Below are positions 1-11,509 of a stretch of 64,000 nucleotides of DNA, piece after piece (the first letter of the stretch is position 1; the number at the start of each line of letters is the position of its first letter). The notes below the pieces were generated by a model. It was not told where the DNA came from. It ran no database searches and worked only from the letters and a program-made list of their open reading frames with translations. Origin of the DNA: Triticum aestivum (Eukaryota > Streptophyta > Magnoliopsida > Poales > Poaceae); assembly GCF_018294505.1 (NCBI RefSeq), contig NC_057795.1, positions 522,107,184-522,171,183 of the forward strand, read 5' to 3'. Both the position numbers and the translations under genes were made by a program.

Positions 1-2240
1 GAGCTAATTTTTTAATCGTACGTCCGAATGCAGCAAATGATATTGCGTTGGAAAGCTTGAACAAATGCGAAACTTTTTGGTATGTATTGTTTCTCCCAAT
101 TCTTTACGGTTTTAAGTCAGTTTCGAAAATGGCGAAAACCGTATTTTCAACGTAATTTCTACAAACTTTCCCGGAATTTGGCAAATAATATACCGTTGAA
201 AAGCTATGGAAAATGTGAAACTTTTTCATGTTGATGGTTTTCTCTGATTCCTAGCTGTTTTCAAGTAATTCCGTAAACGGCTGGATTATTTGTTCTGCCT
301 CTATCGTGAAACAGATTCTTCAAAAATGCACCGCGTGAAGAACCTGAACTTCTCGGTGCGTGTACCTGAACTTCACTCTGTTTTTCACGTGATTTTTTTG
401 CTCATAGCTCTTCACCCACTGCTCGTAGCTCTCCATCCACTCACCGGAATTGAGCAAGTGATATACCGATGGAAAGCTATTGTAAAGACGCAACTTTTCC
501 GTGTTGATCATTTTTTCATACTCGCAACGGTTTCAAAAGTTTTTCATCTGAAATTCATTCAGCGTAGTAGTTGAACTTCATGCTGTTTTCACGTTGAACT
601 TCTGTGATGTATTTTTGTTTGTACACGCGCCTGGACTTCCCTCTGTACGAACCCGACCATCGGGCTATCTTTGCAACCGTGGCTTCCCCCGCGAATTATT
701 CTGGTCAGTAGTGTTCTATATGATGTTAGCGTAATATAGAAATGTTTTTTAGCAACTAAATACCTGTTTTAAATAGAAATCTTGCTCGCTGGCCGATTTT
801 GCTCTCGGGTCATGATGAAATTGCATTTTTTGCAATTTTACTGCCTGACTTGTTCGACCTGAACTTCCCCTAGTGCTAGGTTGAACTTCTGTCAACATTG
901 CCCAAATGGGGCTTGCGATATACCGTTGGAAAGCTATGGACACAAGTATCATGACCCAAGTTAAATTTTTCGGAAAATGTAAGCGGTTTAAGAGCAGTTT
1001 TGAAAACCGTTTTTTCTTCACACAAAAAACGTGAATCGTAATTTCGATCGCATTTCTAAACCGTTTATCGGAATGAGGCAAATAATATGGTGTTGGAAAG
1101 CTGCTGCAAAACCACTCTTTCCACATGTTGAAAGTTTTTCTCTAATTCCCTATGGTTAAAGAGTAATTTGGAAAATCGTAAAATTTCACAAACTGAATAG
1201 CCGAGTTCGTATTTTCGATGTCATTTCTAAATGGCTAATCTAATTGAGGCAAATGATATGGTGTTGGAAAGCTTATGGAATTGCGCTACTTTTTCATGTT
1301 AAAAGTTTTTCTAATTTTAAACGGTTTAAAAGTGATTTATAAAACGGTCCAAGTTGCACCGAGTTTGTATTTTCGAGCTAATTTTTTAACCGTATGTCCG
1401 AATGTAGCAAATGATATGGCGTTGGAAAGCTTGAGGAAATGCGGAACTTTTTGGTATATATTGTTTCTCCCAATTCCTTACTGTTTTACGTCAGTTTTAA
1501 AAATGGATAAAAACATATTTTTGGCATAATTTCTATAAACTTTATGGGAATGGGGCAAATAATATACCGTTGGAAAGCTAAGGAAAATGCAAAACCTTTT
1601 CGTGTTTATGGTTTTCTCTGACTCCTAGCCGTTTTCAAGTAATTTCAAAAATGAAGAGATCATTCGTTCTGCCTTTATCGCGAAACAGATTCTTCAAAAA
1701 TGCACCACATGAAGAACCTGAACTTCTCGGCATGTCTACCTGAACTTCACTCTGTTTTTTCACGTGCTTTTTTGCCGTAGCTCTCCATCCACTCACCGGA
1801 ACACTCACCGGAGTTGAGAAAATAATATACCGGTGGAAGGCTGATGTAAACATGGAACTTTCCCATGTTGATCATTTTTTTCACACTCGCGACGATTTTA
1901 AAAGTTTTTCTTCTCAAATTCATTCACTATAGTAGTCGAACTTCTTGTTGTTTTCACGTTGAACTTCTGTGACATATTTTTCGTTTGTAATTTTCGCATC
2001 CATTCGTCGGTCCTTCTTCTTGTTTTCACCTTGAACTTCTGTCACGTATTTTTGTTCAACCTCTCTCACAACAATTTTTGAACTTTATCAGGCCGAGCAC
2101 TTGAACTTCTAAAAACAAAATCTTTAGCCTTTGCTTTTTCATTAAAAAATTTATACAAAATGCACACCGTGTAGTACGTGAACTTCTGGTAGTTATCAAT
2201 CTGAATTTCTCCCTGTTACGTGAAAATATCTGATATTTTA
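1..2240. repeat. Degenerate tandem array, ~150 bp unit
   Basis: AT-rich DNA in which a phrase close to GATATACCGTTGGAAAGCT recurs near 45, 195, 460, 915, 1090, 1255, 1415, 1560 and 1820. Each copy is followed by AACTTTTTCATGTT-like and TTTTCTCTAATTCC-like stretches, and many by GAACTTC motifs. The spacing is often about 150 bp and copies are strongly diverged. No reading frame here looks like a gene. This is probably an old satellite-like array or the internal repeat of an unrecognised transposable element. Confidence 0.6.
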
Positions 2241-3750
2241 TAGACATTGAACCACTCTACCTTTTTTATTTGAACTTCATTGTGTATTTTTTAGAAATGT
2301 GAAAATTGGAGGTTTTTTAGAAACATCGAACTTATTCGTTTTTTGAAATTGAACTTATTGGTTTTATTCTTTAGTAACTAGAAAAATCTGATTTTCAAAT
2401 AAATATCAAATTGCTCCGCTTTTTCCAATTGAACTTCTTGGTTTTATTCTCTAGTAACGAGAAAACGTGAGTTTTTACATACATTGAACTACTCCATTTT
2501 TAAAAATTGAACTTCCTGGTTTAATTCCTTAGTATTGGGGAAAATCGGAGTTTTTTATAAACATCAAACAGCTTCATATTTTTTTAAATTTGGACTTCTT
2601 GGTGCCATTCGTTAGCGACGGGAAAAGTGCTAGTTATGTAATAAATATCGAGCTGCTCAATTATTTAAAGTTGAACTTCTAGGTCTTTTTTTAGAAGAGG
2701 GAAAGTGTGTTTTTATTAACTTTTGAACAGCTTGGCTTTTTTCAATTTGCCCGTTAGTTTAATTTGAACTTCTAGGTCTCGTTTAGAAACAAGGAAATCC
2801 ATTTACTAATTAATTTTTATAAACTTTTTTTTTATTTTAATTTCAGCTTCCGTTGTGGAAACTTGTTGAACAAGAGGAACTTTCTGAATTTTCCCGGTCT
2901 GTGCACTTGTACTTCTAGCAAAAAAAAATTGGAATCGCCTTTTTACTCCTATTTTCCCATACGAAACACACACCCATGCAGTATGTGAACTTCCATCAGT
3001 TGTCAATTTGAACTTCTCTCTATTTCACTGTAGTAACGAAAAAAACTGATTTTGTATAGACATCGAACCACTCTAACTTTTTATTTGAACTTCTTTTGTG
3101 TATTTTTAGAAATGTGAAGATTGTAATTTTGTTAGAAACATCAAACTTCTTCCTTATTTCAAATTGAACTTATTGGTCTTGTTCTTGAGTAACTGGAAAA
3201 TCTAATTTTTTAAATAAATATCAAACTGCTCTACCTTTTACAATTGAACTTCTTGTTTTCTTCTTACTTTTCATGGCGTGTATGTTTTGTGTTCTTTTTC
3301 TCCTTTCTTGAACTTCCTTTTGTTCTAGTATTTGAATTTACTTGGGCTTCTTTGTTTTGTAGTTTTTGAATTGAAACCAACATATAATAATTTTTTGCAT
3401 CCATACATATTGTTAAACTTTAGGAAATAATACATAACAAGAAACTGTACACCATGATGTTTTAGACTAATTTTTTTTTGTTAGAACATCACATTTTCCC
3501 CCTAGGACATGTTGTACAATGTTTGAACATGACATTTTTTCTTTTTTTATCTCTATGATCTTTGTTGTTATTGAACTTCAAGGGTTTTTATTTTTGAACT
3601 TGGAAGAGTTGTCATATCTACTAAGATATCTTTAATCTCCCCCGAGTTTCTTTCATGAACTTCCAGTTTTTGACCAATGCCCCCGAGTTTATTTTTTATA
3701 GATTTTTCAGCGACAGTAATACATGAACTTCATCAACTTTTTTGTCAAGT
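2240..3750. repeat. Degenerate tandem array, ~80 bp unit with TTGAACTTC core
   Basis: TTGAACTTCTTGG-like cores recur near 2270, 2350, 2430, 2510, 2594, 2672 and 2766, each followed by TTTAGTAACGAGAAAA-like and AACATCGAACTGCTC-like segments. This gives a unit of roughly 80-90 bp. Isolated TGAACTTC motifs continue to about 3730. It shares the GAACTTC motif with the array to its left, so the two may belong to one element. No coding content is supported. Confidence 0.55.
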
Positions 3751-4830
3751 AACAAAAGATGTAGAACAAATACGGAAGAGTGCAATTTTTATTCCACAAC
3801 TTTCCCATGATTTCAATCATTCCAGGATGGTGTTTTGCGTTAACTTTTTAGATACCAATCTACTTGAAACAACACTTGTGAGAATAAGTCCACTTAAATC
3901 AGAATCCAATGAACAATTTTTATTTTAAATTATCTTGTTATCATGATTTAGTACTACTCCGCATATTGTTTCATAATTTTGTCTCACCGACATTAGCACA
4001 AGCACCTGATGTTCTAGTACAAGAAATGACTAACTGAAAACCAATGATTGTTTCCAGTAAATAGCAACACTATGAAAGAACGTGGACGGATGTTCATTAG
4101 CATCAACTATAAAAATGGGATGACAAAAACACACACGGACGTTCGGTTGCACTATCTGCAGCCGTCCAAGTACAGGCACAACGACAGTTGTTGAGCAGGC
4201 CAAGTGCATTAACAGCTCCCTTCCCATATCCAGACGCCAGCTCCATGCCTCCATCTTGTCCGTTGCTCACAACACTGATTGCAGCAGGGAGAGGAAACAA
4301 CAAGTGCTGGTGTAGCTTGGCAGGATCGAGAGATGGCGACCCACACAGTGAGCACACACATCGAGTCGCCCAGAACGGACTTCAAAGTGAGAATGCACAC
4401 CCACACATCCATGTCCAGCTTGGCTTGGCCGGCAAGAGCGACAGAGGAGAGGAGCCGCTGGAGTGAGCCAGATCAAGCCGCTCCAATCCTGGCCATCTTG
4501 CTGATATCTACGTTCTTGCTGACCCTGTCATCCTTCTTACTGGAGCCCAGGTGACCTCATCGACTCCCTGAGAAGCCGGAGACTCGCTGTAGGGGTGGTG
4601 TGACTTCTGCTCATACGAAGTTTTCCTTCCACGCATGTATCGGCGGAATTGCTTCCAATATTTTTGTTGAACTGATACAAACGAATTGCCTCAAATATTT
4701 ATGGAAATATAATGAAGAACACTGCAGTTTTTTGCTGCAAGAAGTGTCGTTGTCCTCACTCTGATGGAGTAACTCACCGTGGCAACACCACTTCCGACGT
4801 GCTAGCACCCGCTGGATTCATGGCCTATGA
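3750..4830. other. Unassigned intergenic DNA
   Basis: No repeat or gene family was recognised. GC content rises after about 4130. Short open frames on both strands (the longest about 90 codons) show no recognisable domain, so none is called. A decayed gene fragment on the minus strand cannot be excluded. Confidence 0.4.
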
Positions 4831-5450
4831 ATGTCCTTGACGCAGTAGGTAGCCGAGAACGACGACGCTGGCGCCGAAGGAGAGAATCTCATTGCTGTCC
4901 TTCGCTTTTGAGCAGTACGTCGCGGCTGGATCTCTTGTGGGGGCCTGTGCCACGGCAGCGCGCAGGGGCATCACGCCGGCGAGGGTCGGGCTGGTGGCTC
5001 ACGCCGGGGAAGGAGGCTGGTGGACCGCGTCACCGGAGGTGGAGGCGGGGTGGATCAGGGAAGAAGGGGTCAGGGAGGAGGAGCGCCAGCGACGGGCAAC
5101 CGGGTCGAGCACCGTGGAAACAGGGGGAGGGGTGGTTGTCGCGCCTCGTTGGCCGGAGATCACGGACGGTTTGGCTTCCGACGCGTCGTCGGGCCCAGCA
5201 AGCGACGAACGCGGTGGCGGGATCCTGTGTGGCGGCTAGATCCGCGTGTCGGCAGTAGGAAGCCGGACTCGGGTGGGGGAGAGGTAGAGCGGTGGTGGTG
5301 CGTGGGGAGGTGCGAGGGTCGCGGCGGCACCGATGCGCGGGGTGGATAGAGGTAGATGGTGATTCGAGGGCGGGGATAGCGGCGACGGGGATCAGGGAGA
5401 GAGCGATGGAGAGGTGGGAGAACGTGGGGTTCGGGGATGGGATTTCTTTT
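4830..5450. other. GC-rich island, possible promoter / first-exon remnant
   Basis: A sharply bounded block very rich in GC and CpG lies between AT-rich repeats. Read on the minus strand it resembles a grass 5' UTR or first exon, pyrimidine-rich and Pro/Arg/Ser-rich in translation. No start context, splice site or domain could be fixed. Overlapping frames of 109-143 codons exist on the plus strand but are the kind that arise freely in GC-rich DNA. Confidence 0.35.
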
Positions 5451-5514
5451 TTTCTTTAGGTGAGTTCAGGAACACCTCCGCTGCTCCTATATAGGGCCCC
5501 GTGATCCAAATAGT

Positions 5515-5538
5515 TATTCTAATCCCGGGATTAGAATA
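5515..5538. repeat. Perfect 24 bp palindrome
   Basis: TATTCTAATCCC is followed directly by its exact reverse complement, with the CCCGGG core at the centre. It lies between the GC-rich island and a microsatellite. Confidence 0.9.
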
Positions 5539-5544
5539 GTGTCA

Positions 5545-5577
<33 letters not shown>
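5545..5577. repeat. Compound microsatellite (CT)n(AT)n
   Basis: A run of CT dinucleotides passes into a run of AT dinucleotides immediately before the probable organellar insertion. Confidence 0.9.
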
Positions 5578-6725
5578 ATTGAATCCGCCTTCTTCTTCTT
5601 ATTCTTCTGAAAGTCTCCCAAGCATGGTATCATCGGATCCACAAGGTCAATTTGTATCCATTTGTTCGGAAACGGAAATGCCAACTACTCACTTGTTGCT
5701 GAGGATGAAGGTGCCATGGGTGATAGCGCGAGCCATTCCCTCATTGAAAAGAAAGCGCCAACCCTGCTACTAAAGCTAAGGCCAACCGCAGCCCAGTGAA
5801 ATGAAATGCGTATGCAAAATAACATAGATTAATCTTGATGCGATCGATGCAGACACACTTCTTTTCTTAAAGGCTACAGTCAGAAACAACAACTTCGCAA
5901 ATCACCCTAAGAGTGCCATACGAAAAAACAAAAGCAACTGTGGGTATAGACCAATTTCCTGCCCCAGAAGAGGCTCAGCCTACCAAACCCTGCTCTTTGC
6001 CTGCTTACCGAGCTCTCCTCATACCGAGTATCTAGGCATTTCTTCTCACAGACCGGTTGGGAGAAAGTTGGCATTCTCTAATATGTCACTGGGGACCCGT
6101 ACTTACTTGATGGAATGGATGGGATGATGTGTTTCAGTTCAGCCAGCAGTGGAGGTTTCCTCGGCCTAGTCGCGTAAGAGCCCCCTTCTTTTTCTAGTTA
6201 GTTGAAAGAAAAGCAATGGGGAAGGTTGGCTTACCAGTTAATTGATCTGTATCATATCTTGCTATGGCGGGACATCCTCTTCAGTTTAGGTATCCTGGCT
6301 GGCTGTTAGCTTTAGTCGTTCGGCACTCTTCCTTCATTCTCATTCAACAAGGAGAAGTGTTTGAAGGAAAGTGAACGAGAGGTAAAAGAGTTTGCCAACA
6401 AATTGGAACCATTTTACTAGAGTTTTTTTCCAGTAAGTTTAACATGAGCGGAATTGGTGTACTTGACCAGTAGTGGACTCTCAGTTGTGTTCGATAGTCG
6501 GTTACGAGTTCCCATATCTTACACAACCTTACCTTTTCTTACTATGGGCCAAATTGCGGAGGAAAGCAGAATCACTGTTTTTCGTAGAACTCACTTTTGC
6601 TACTGGAGAGTACCTTCCACCAGGTCAGAGCCATGGATCCAAAGCCTACTAGTTAGCTTTGAAGGTTTAGGCTTGAGAGAAATCTTGAACAGAACACCAC
6701 ACTCCCTCCTATCAACTTATTCAGA
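5578..6725. other. Probable mitochondrial DNA insertion (NUMT)
   Basis: A ~1.15 kb block of moderate GC content is free of local repeats and unlike its neighbours. Its composition and wording recall plant mitochondrial intergenic DNA. Open frames are short (60-123 codons) and not identifiable as standard mitochondrial genes. The left edge coincides with the microsatellite and the right edge with the start of an LTR-like sequence. The organellar origin is a recognition judgement that a database comparison would settle. Confidence 0.45.
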
Positions 6726-7157
6726 TTTGAGGGGGTGCCTCAAAAGCACACACCAATGTTTGTTAGGCGTGTGTGGCGCCCCCCTCCATAGTTTACGCCT
6801 CTGGTCATATTCACATAGTGCTTAGGCGAAGCCCTACGCGGATAACTTCACCATTACCATCACCACGCCGTCGTGCTGACGGAACTCTTCTACTTCCTCG
6901 ACACTCTGCTGGATCAAGAGTTCGAGGGACGTCATCTAGCTGAACGTGTGCAGAACTCGGAGGTGTCGTACGTTCGGTACTTGATCGGTCGGAATGAGAA
7001 GAAGTTCGACTACATCAACCGGATTGACAAACGCTTCCGCTTTCGGTCTACGAGGGTACATAGACACACTCTCCCCCTCTTGTTGCTATGCATCTACTAG
7101 ATAGATCCTGTGTGAGCGTAGGAAATGTTTTGAAATTACATGCTACGTTCCCCAACA
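6726..7157 (+). mobile_element. 3' part of an LTR from a Copia-like Triticeae element
   Basis: The block ends in CTACGTTCCCCAACA, the same end as the Angela-type LTRs elsewhere in the window. Internally it parallels the U5 part of those LTRs: GGCGAAGCCCTACG, ATCACCACGCCGTCGTGCTG, GCTGGATCAAGAG, then an ACGCTTCCGC segment and the terminal GTAGGAAATG. It is diverged from Angela and belongs to a different family. The 5' part of the LTR is missing at the boundary with the probable NUMT. Confidence 0.6.
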
Positions 7158-9937
7158 GTCATGACTTTATTTGATGATAAGCCCACTATTTTGGAAGAGT
7201 GTCAACTTTGCATGCATGTGGATCATGAAAAGAATATTTTATGTGATAGTTATATTGTTGAATTTGAATATGATCCCACATGTAATTATTATGAGAGAGG
7301 GAAATATTGTGTTAGAAATTTTCATGTTACTAAGTTACCTCTTGTTATGTTGAGATTGCTATTGTTTCTTTCTTCTTCCTTGCATATGCTAGTCTTTGCT
7401 TGCCATGATAGTTTATTTGCTTATAAAATGCTATGCATAGGAATTATGTTAGACTTAAATGTGTTTGCCTTATGTTTCCTGATGCTCTCTTTGTGTTTCA
7501 ATTCTTATCTTTCGTGTGAGCATCATTGAAATCTTAAGCCTATTTTAATGGCTATAAAGAAAGAGCTTGTTGGGAGGCAACCCAATGAATAAAAAATGTA
7601 TTTTTATTTCTGTTCTTGAGTGTTTGCACAATTATGCCTCTGTTATGCTTGTGTTTTTTGTGTTTTAATTAGTGTTTGTGCCAAGCAAAGCCTTTGGGAT
7701 CATGTTGGGTGATAGTTGATTTGATCTTGTTGAAAAACAGAAACTTTTGCACTCAGTAAAATAATTTTCATACTCACAAAAATGTGCTTTTGCTCTGAAT
7801 TTTTTACACAAGATTGATATACAAATTTCCCACGTTGTCCTAGTTTTTCAGAATTTTTGGAGTTATAGAAGTATACGAAGTTCCCTGATTACTAAAAACT
7901 GTTCTGTTTTTGACAGATTCTGTTTTTGTTGTGTTATGTGCTTGTTTTGATGATTCTATGGTTTCCTTTGAAGAGTTTTTGCCATGGAAAAGTTAAAATA
8001 CATTAGATATAATACAATAACAAAATATGAATGGGTTTGCAACAATACTTAAAGAAGTGATTTGCTTTCTTATACTAATGGATCTCACGAAGGTTTTGTT
8101 GAGTTTTGTGTGATTGAAGTTTTCAAGTTTTGGGTGAGATTGCGATGGATGAAGGAATAAGGATTAGCAAAAGGCTAAGCTTGGGGATGCCCAAGGCACC
8201 CCAAGATAATATTCAAGAAGTATCAAGCAACTAAGCTTGGGGATGTCCCCGAGTGGCATCCCCTCTTTCTTCTAACAACCATCGGTATTTTACTTGAAAC
8301 TATATTTTTATTCGTCACATATTATGAGTTTTGCTTGGAGAGTCTTGTATGACATGAGTCTTTCCTTGTTCTGCTTTGTGTTTTAAGTCATCTGTCCTTG
8401 CTGGACACACCTAGTTGAGGGATCCAAAATTATGCTATGACTTGTTAGAATCGCTCTCTATGCTTCACTTAAATCTTTACGAGCTATGGAATTGCTCTAG
8501 TGCTTCACTTATTTATTTTTGAGCACGGTGTGCTTTACTATTTTTGAAGAAATGCTCTCATGCTTCACTTAGATTTATTTGATATTTAGTAAAAAAAATA
8601 GGAAATTCTCTCTTGCTTCACTTAAATTATTTTGGGAGAAGAAAAATTTTATGCCCATGTTCTTCACTTATATTTGTTTGAGCTATCAAAAGCAACATAT
8701 GAAATTAGTCCCAAAGTGATAGATATTCAAGAGGGATATAATAAAAACTTTCATGAAGATCATTGGACAAAATAAACTTGATTCTTTGTAATAGTTTTGA
8801 GATATGATGATAGTGATATGTGAGTCATGTTGATGAGTAATTATGCTTTAGTAAGAATATTGGTGTTAAGGTTTGTGATTCCCTATGCAAGCACGAAAGT
8901 CAATAGTTATGCAATGAAATTACATCCTACTTGTGGTGCATTATTTGGTGTTAGTTATGCTTAATGCTCGCTTATGAGATTTTTTGTTTCTTGGTTGGAT
9001 GCTTCCCAATCTTTTGCTAGCCTTCATTTGCACTAAGTATGATCACTACTTGTGCATCCAAAATCCTTTAAACCAGTTTTTGCCACATGAGTCCACTATA
9101 CCTACCTATATGTGGTATTCTTTTGCCGCCCTAAGCAAATTTGTATGTGCCATCTCTAATTTTCAAAATAATTTCTCTTTTGTGTGCTCGTACCGCTCAT
9201 GAAATGGTAGGGGGTGGCTGATATATTTCCATGCTAGATGTGTTATTCTCAAGATGAGTGTTTATTCACTTGTCATTGCATGAGAGTACGGCAAAGGTAT
9301 TAGGGATGCCCAGTCCTGAAATGAAAAATGAATTTACTTTATGTTGTCAAATAATAAATTCCTTGGAAAGTATTGGTATGGATGGCACCCGTGGATACGG
9401 TTAGCCATGGAAAGTGAAAGTATGGTGGAAAAAGGAATAAATTTATTTTCTATTTGGGAACCGCCTATGATATATCTAGCATGGAAAGTATTGGGAACTA
9501 CTCGATCGTTTTTGTTGACAGGAAAAGCATGCCACCCAAAATGTTTTATCTCCATTTTTTGCTTTGAGCTCTGGCACCTCTACAAATCCCTACTTCCCTC
9601 TGCGAAGGGCCTTTCTGTTTAGTTTATGCAATTTTTGTTTTTACTTGCAGCTAATATACGGTGTGTTTCATGAATGCATCAATGATTGAGCATAATGGGC
9701 TAGGGATAACTTGCTTGAGTGTTGATATTTTGAAAGACATGGTTGCTTGTTGATATGCTTGAGTATTAAAGTCTTCATGTCAAAACTAGACTATTTCTTT
9801 GAATCATATAAAGGTCCAAATGTCCATGCTACAAATAAAGAATATGTGATGAACATGTTAGGCAGCATTCCACATCAAAAATTCTATTTTTATCATTTAC
9901 CTACTCGAGGACGAGCAGGAATTAAGCTTGGGGATGC
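7158..9937 (+). mobile_element. 3' internal region of a Gypsy retrotransposon (Fatima/Sabrina-like)
   Basis: This is non-coding 3' internal sequence typical of a Triticeae Gypsy family. Marks include GTTGGGAGGCAACCCAATG near 7570, AAGCTTGGGGATGCCC near 8177 and again near 8230, and repeated TGCTTCACTTA phrases at 8460-8670. It ends with a polypurine-type tract (GAGGACGAGCAGGAATTAAG near 9907, then CTTGGGGATGC) directly before the LTR. The short frame at 7140-7529 looks like a remnant of the polyprotein end. The 5' LTR, gag and pol are absent, so the element is cut on its left at 7158. Confidence 0.65.
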
Positions 9938-11498
9938 TGATACGTCTCCAATGTATCTATAATTTTTGATTGTTCTATGCTGTTATACTACCATTCTTGG
10001 ATGTTTTACCATCATTTTTAGCAACTTTATATCATTTTTGGGACTAACCTATTGACATAGTGCCAAGTGCGAGTTGTTGTTTTATGCTTGTTTTTTACAT
10101 CGCACAAAATCAATATCAAACAGAGTCCAAATGCAGTGAAACTTTTTGTGGATTTTTTCTGGACCAGAAGACACCTGTTGGGCCAAGAAAGTACCCGAGG
10201 GGAGCTTCGAAGGGAGCACAACCCGCCAGGGCACGCCTAGGGGCCCAGGTGCGTCCAGGTTGGTTGTGCCCACCTCGGCCGCCTCCCGCACCTCCTCTTT
10301 GCTCTATAAATACCCCAATATTCCAAAAACCCTAGGGGGTCGACGAAAATAAATTCCAGTTGCCGCAAGTTCCAGAACCACCAGGTCCAATCTAGACACC
10401 ATCACGGAGGGGTTCATCTTCCTCATTGGTGCCTCTCCGATGATGCGTGAGTAGTTCATTGTAGACCTACGGGTCCGTAGTTAGTAGCTAGATGGCTTCC
10501 TCTCTCTCTCTTTTGATTCTCAATACAATGGTCTCTTGGAGATCTATTTGATGTACTCTTTTTGCAGTGTGTTTGTTGGGATCCGATGAACTTTGTGTTT
10601 ATGATCAGATATATATTTTTATTCATGAAAGTTATTTGTGTCCTTTGATCTCTTATATACATGATTACTTATAGCCTCATATTTCTTCTTCAAATCTTTG
10701 GTTTACTTAGGCCAACTAGATCGATTTTTCTTGCCATGGGAAGAGGTGCTTTGTGATGGATTCGGTCTTACAGTGCTTGATCCCAATGACAGAAGGGAAA
10801 CCGACACGTATGTATCCTTGCTATTAAGTATAACAAGATGGGATCTATTTCTACATAAATAGATCTTGTCTACATCATGTCATCGTTCTTATTGCACTAC
10901 TCTGTTTCTCCATGAACTTAATACACTAGATGCATGCTTGGATAGCGGTCGATTTGTGGAGTAGTAGTAGATGCAGGCAGGAGTCAGTCTACTAATCTTG
11001 GACGTGATGCCTATATAATGATCATTGCCTGGATATCGTCATGATTATTTGAAGTTCTATCAATTGCCTACCCACCGTATGCTATTTTTCTCAAGAGAAG
11101 CCACTAGTGAAATCTACGGCCCCCGGGTCTCTTCTTTATAATATTTGCTTTCAAGATCTATTTTTATTCGCATTTATTTTCAGATCTATATTATCAAAAA
11201 CCCAAAAATACCTCGCTGTATTTTATTTGCTTTTATTTGCATCTATCAATTTATTAAAACTTTCTCCCGTCAACTCGCCAATTTCTGGCACCGTTACCCA
11301 AAAGGGATTAACAACCCCTTTAACACGTCGGATTGCAAGTATCTGTTCTTTGTGTGCAGGTATCATTTACGTAGTGTTGCTTGGTTCTCCTACTGATTCG
11401 ATAACCTTGGTATCATCACTGAGGGAAATACGTACCGTTGTTGTGATGCATCATCCCTTCCTCTTTGGGGAAATACCGACGTAGTTCAAGCTGCATCA
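9938..11498 (+). mobile_element. 3' LTR of the Gypsy element
   Basis: The LTR begins TGATACGTCTCCAATG just after the purine-rich tract and ends in GCTGCATCA. Within it are a TATA-like CTCTATAAATACCCC near 10302, the conserved GATGATGCGTGAGTAG near 10439 and GATGCAGGCAGGAGTC near 10970. The length is about 1.56 kb. It abuts an 11 bp stub of a Copia LTR and then the Angela element. Confidence 0.65.
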
Positions 11499-11509
11499 AT
11501 AGCACACAA
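11499..11509 (-). mobile_element. 11 bp stub of an interrupted minus-strand Copia LTR
   Basis: ATAGCACACAA lies between the Gypsy LTR end and the Angela start. Joined to the sequence after the Angela element (GGCATTCCTCCGG from 20288) it forms a continuous stretch of Copia LTR, once the CACAA duplication is counted once. The stub is therefore the other side of the LTR fragment at 20283. Confidence 0.6.
11505..11509. other. Left target-site duplication of Angela, CACAA
   Basis: CACAA directly precedes the TGTTGGAAATATG start of the element and is repeated directly after its CAACA end at 20283-20287. This is a 5 bp duplication as expected for a Copia integrase. Confidence 0.95.

Noticed and set aside
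4827..5349. Overlapping 109-143 codon frames in the GC-rich island
   Set aside because: Three overlapping frames with Arg/Gly-rich translation and no domain.
7140..7529. 129-codon frame after the LTR fragment
   Set aside because: It lies in Gypsy 3' internal sequence and does not start at an ATG context with a recognisable domain. Treated as polyprotein-end remnant.
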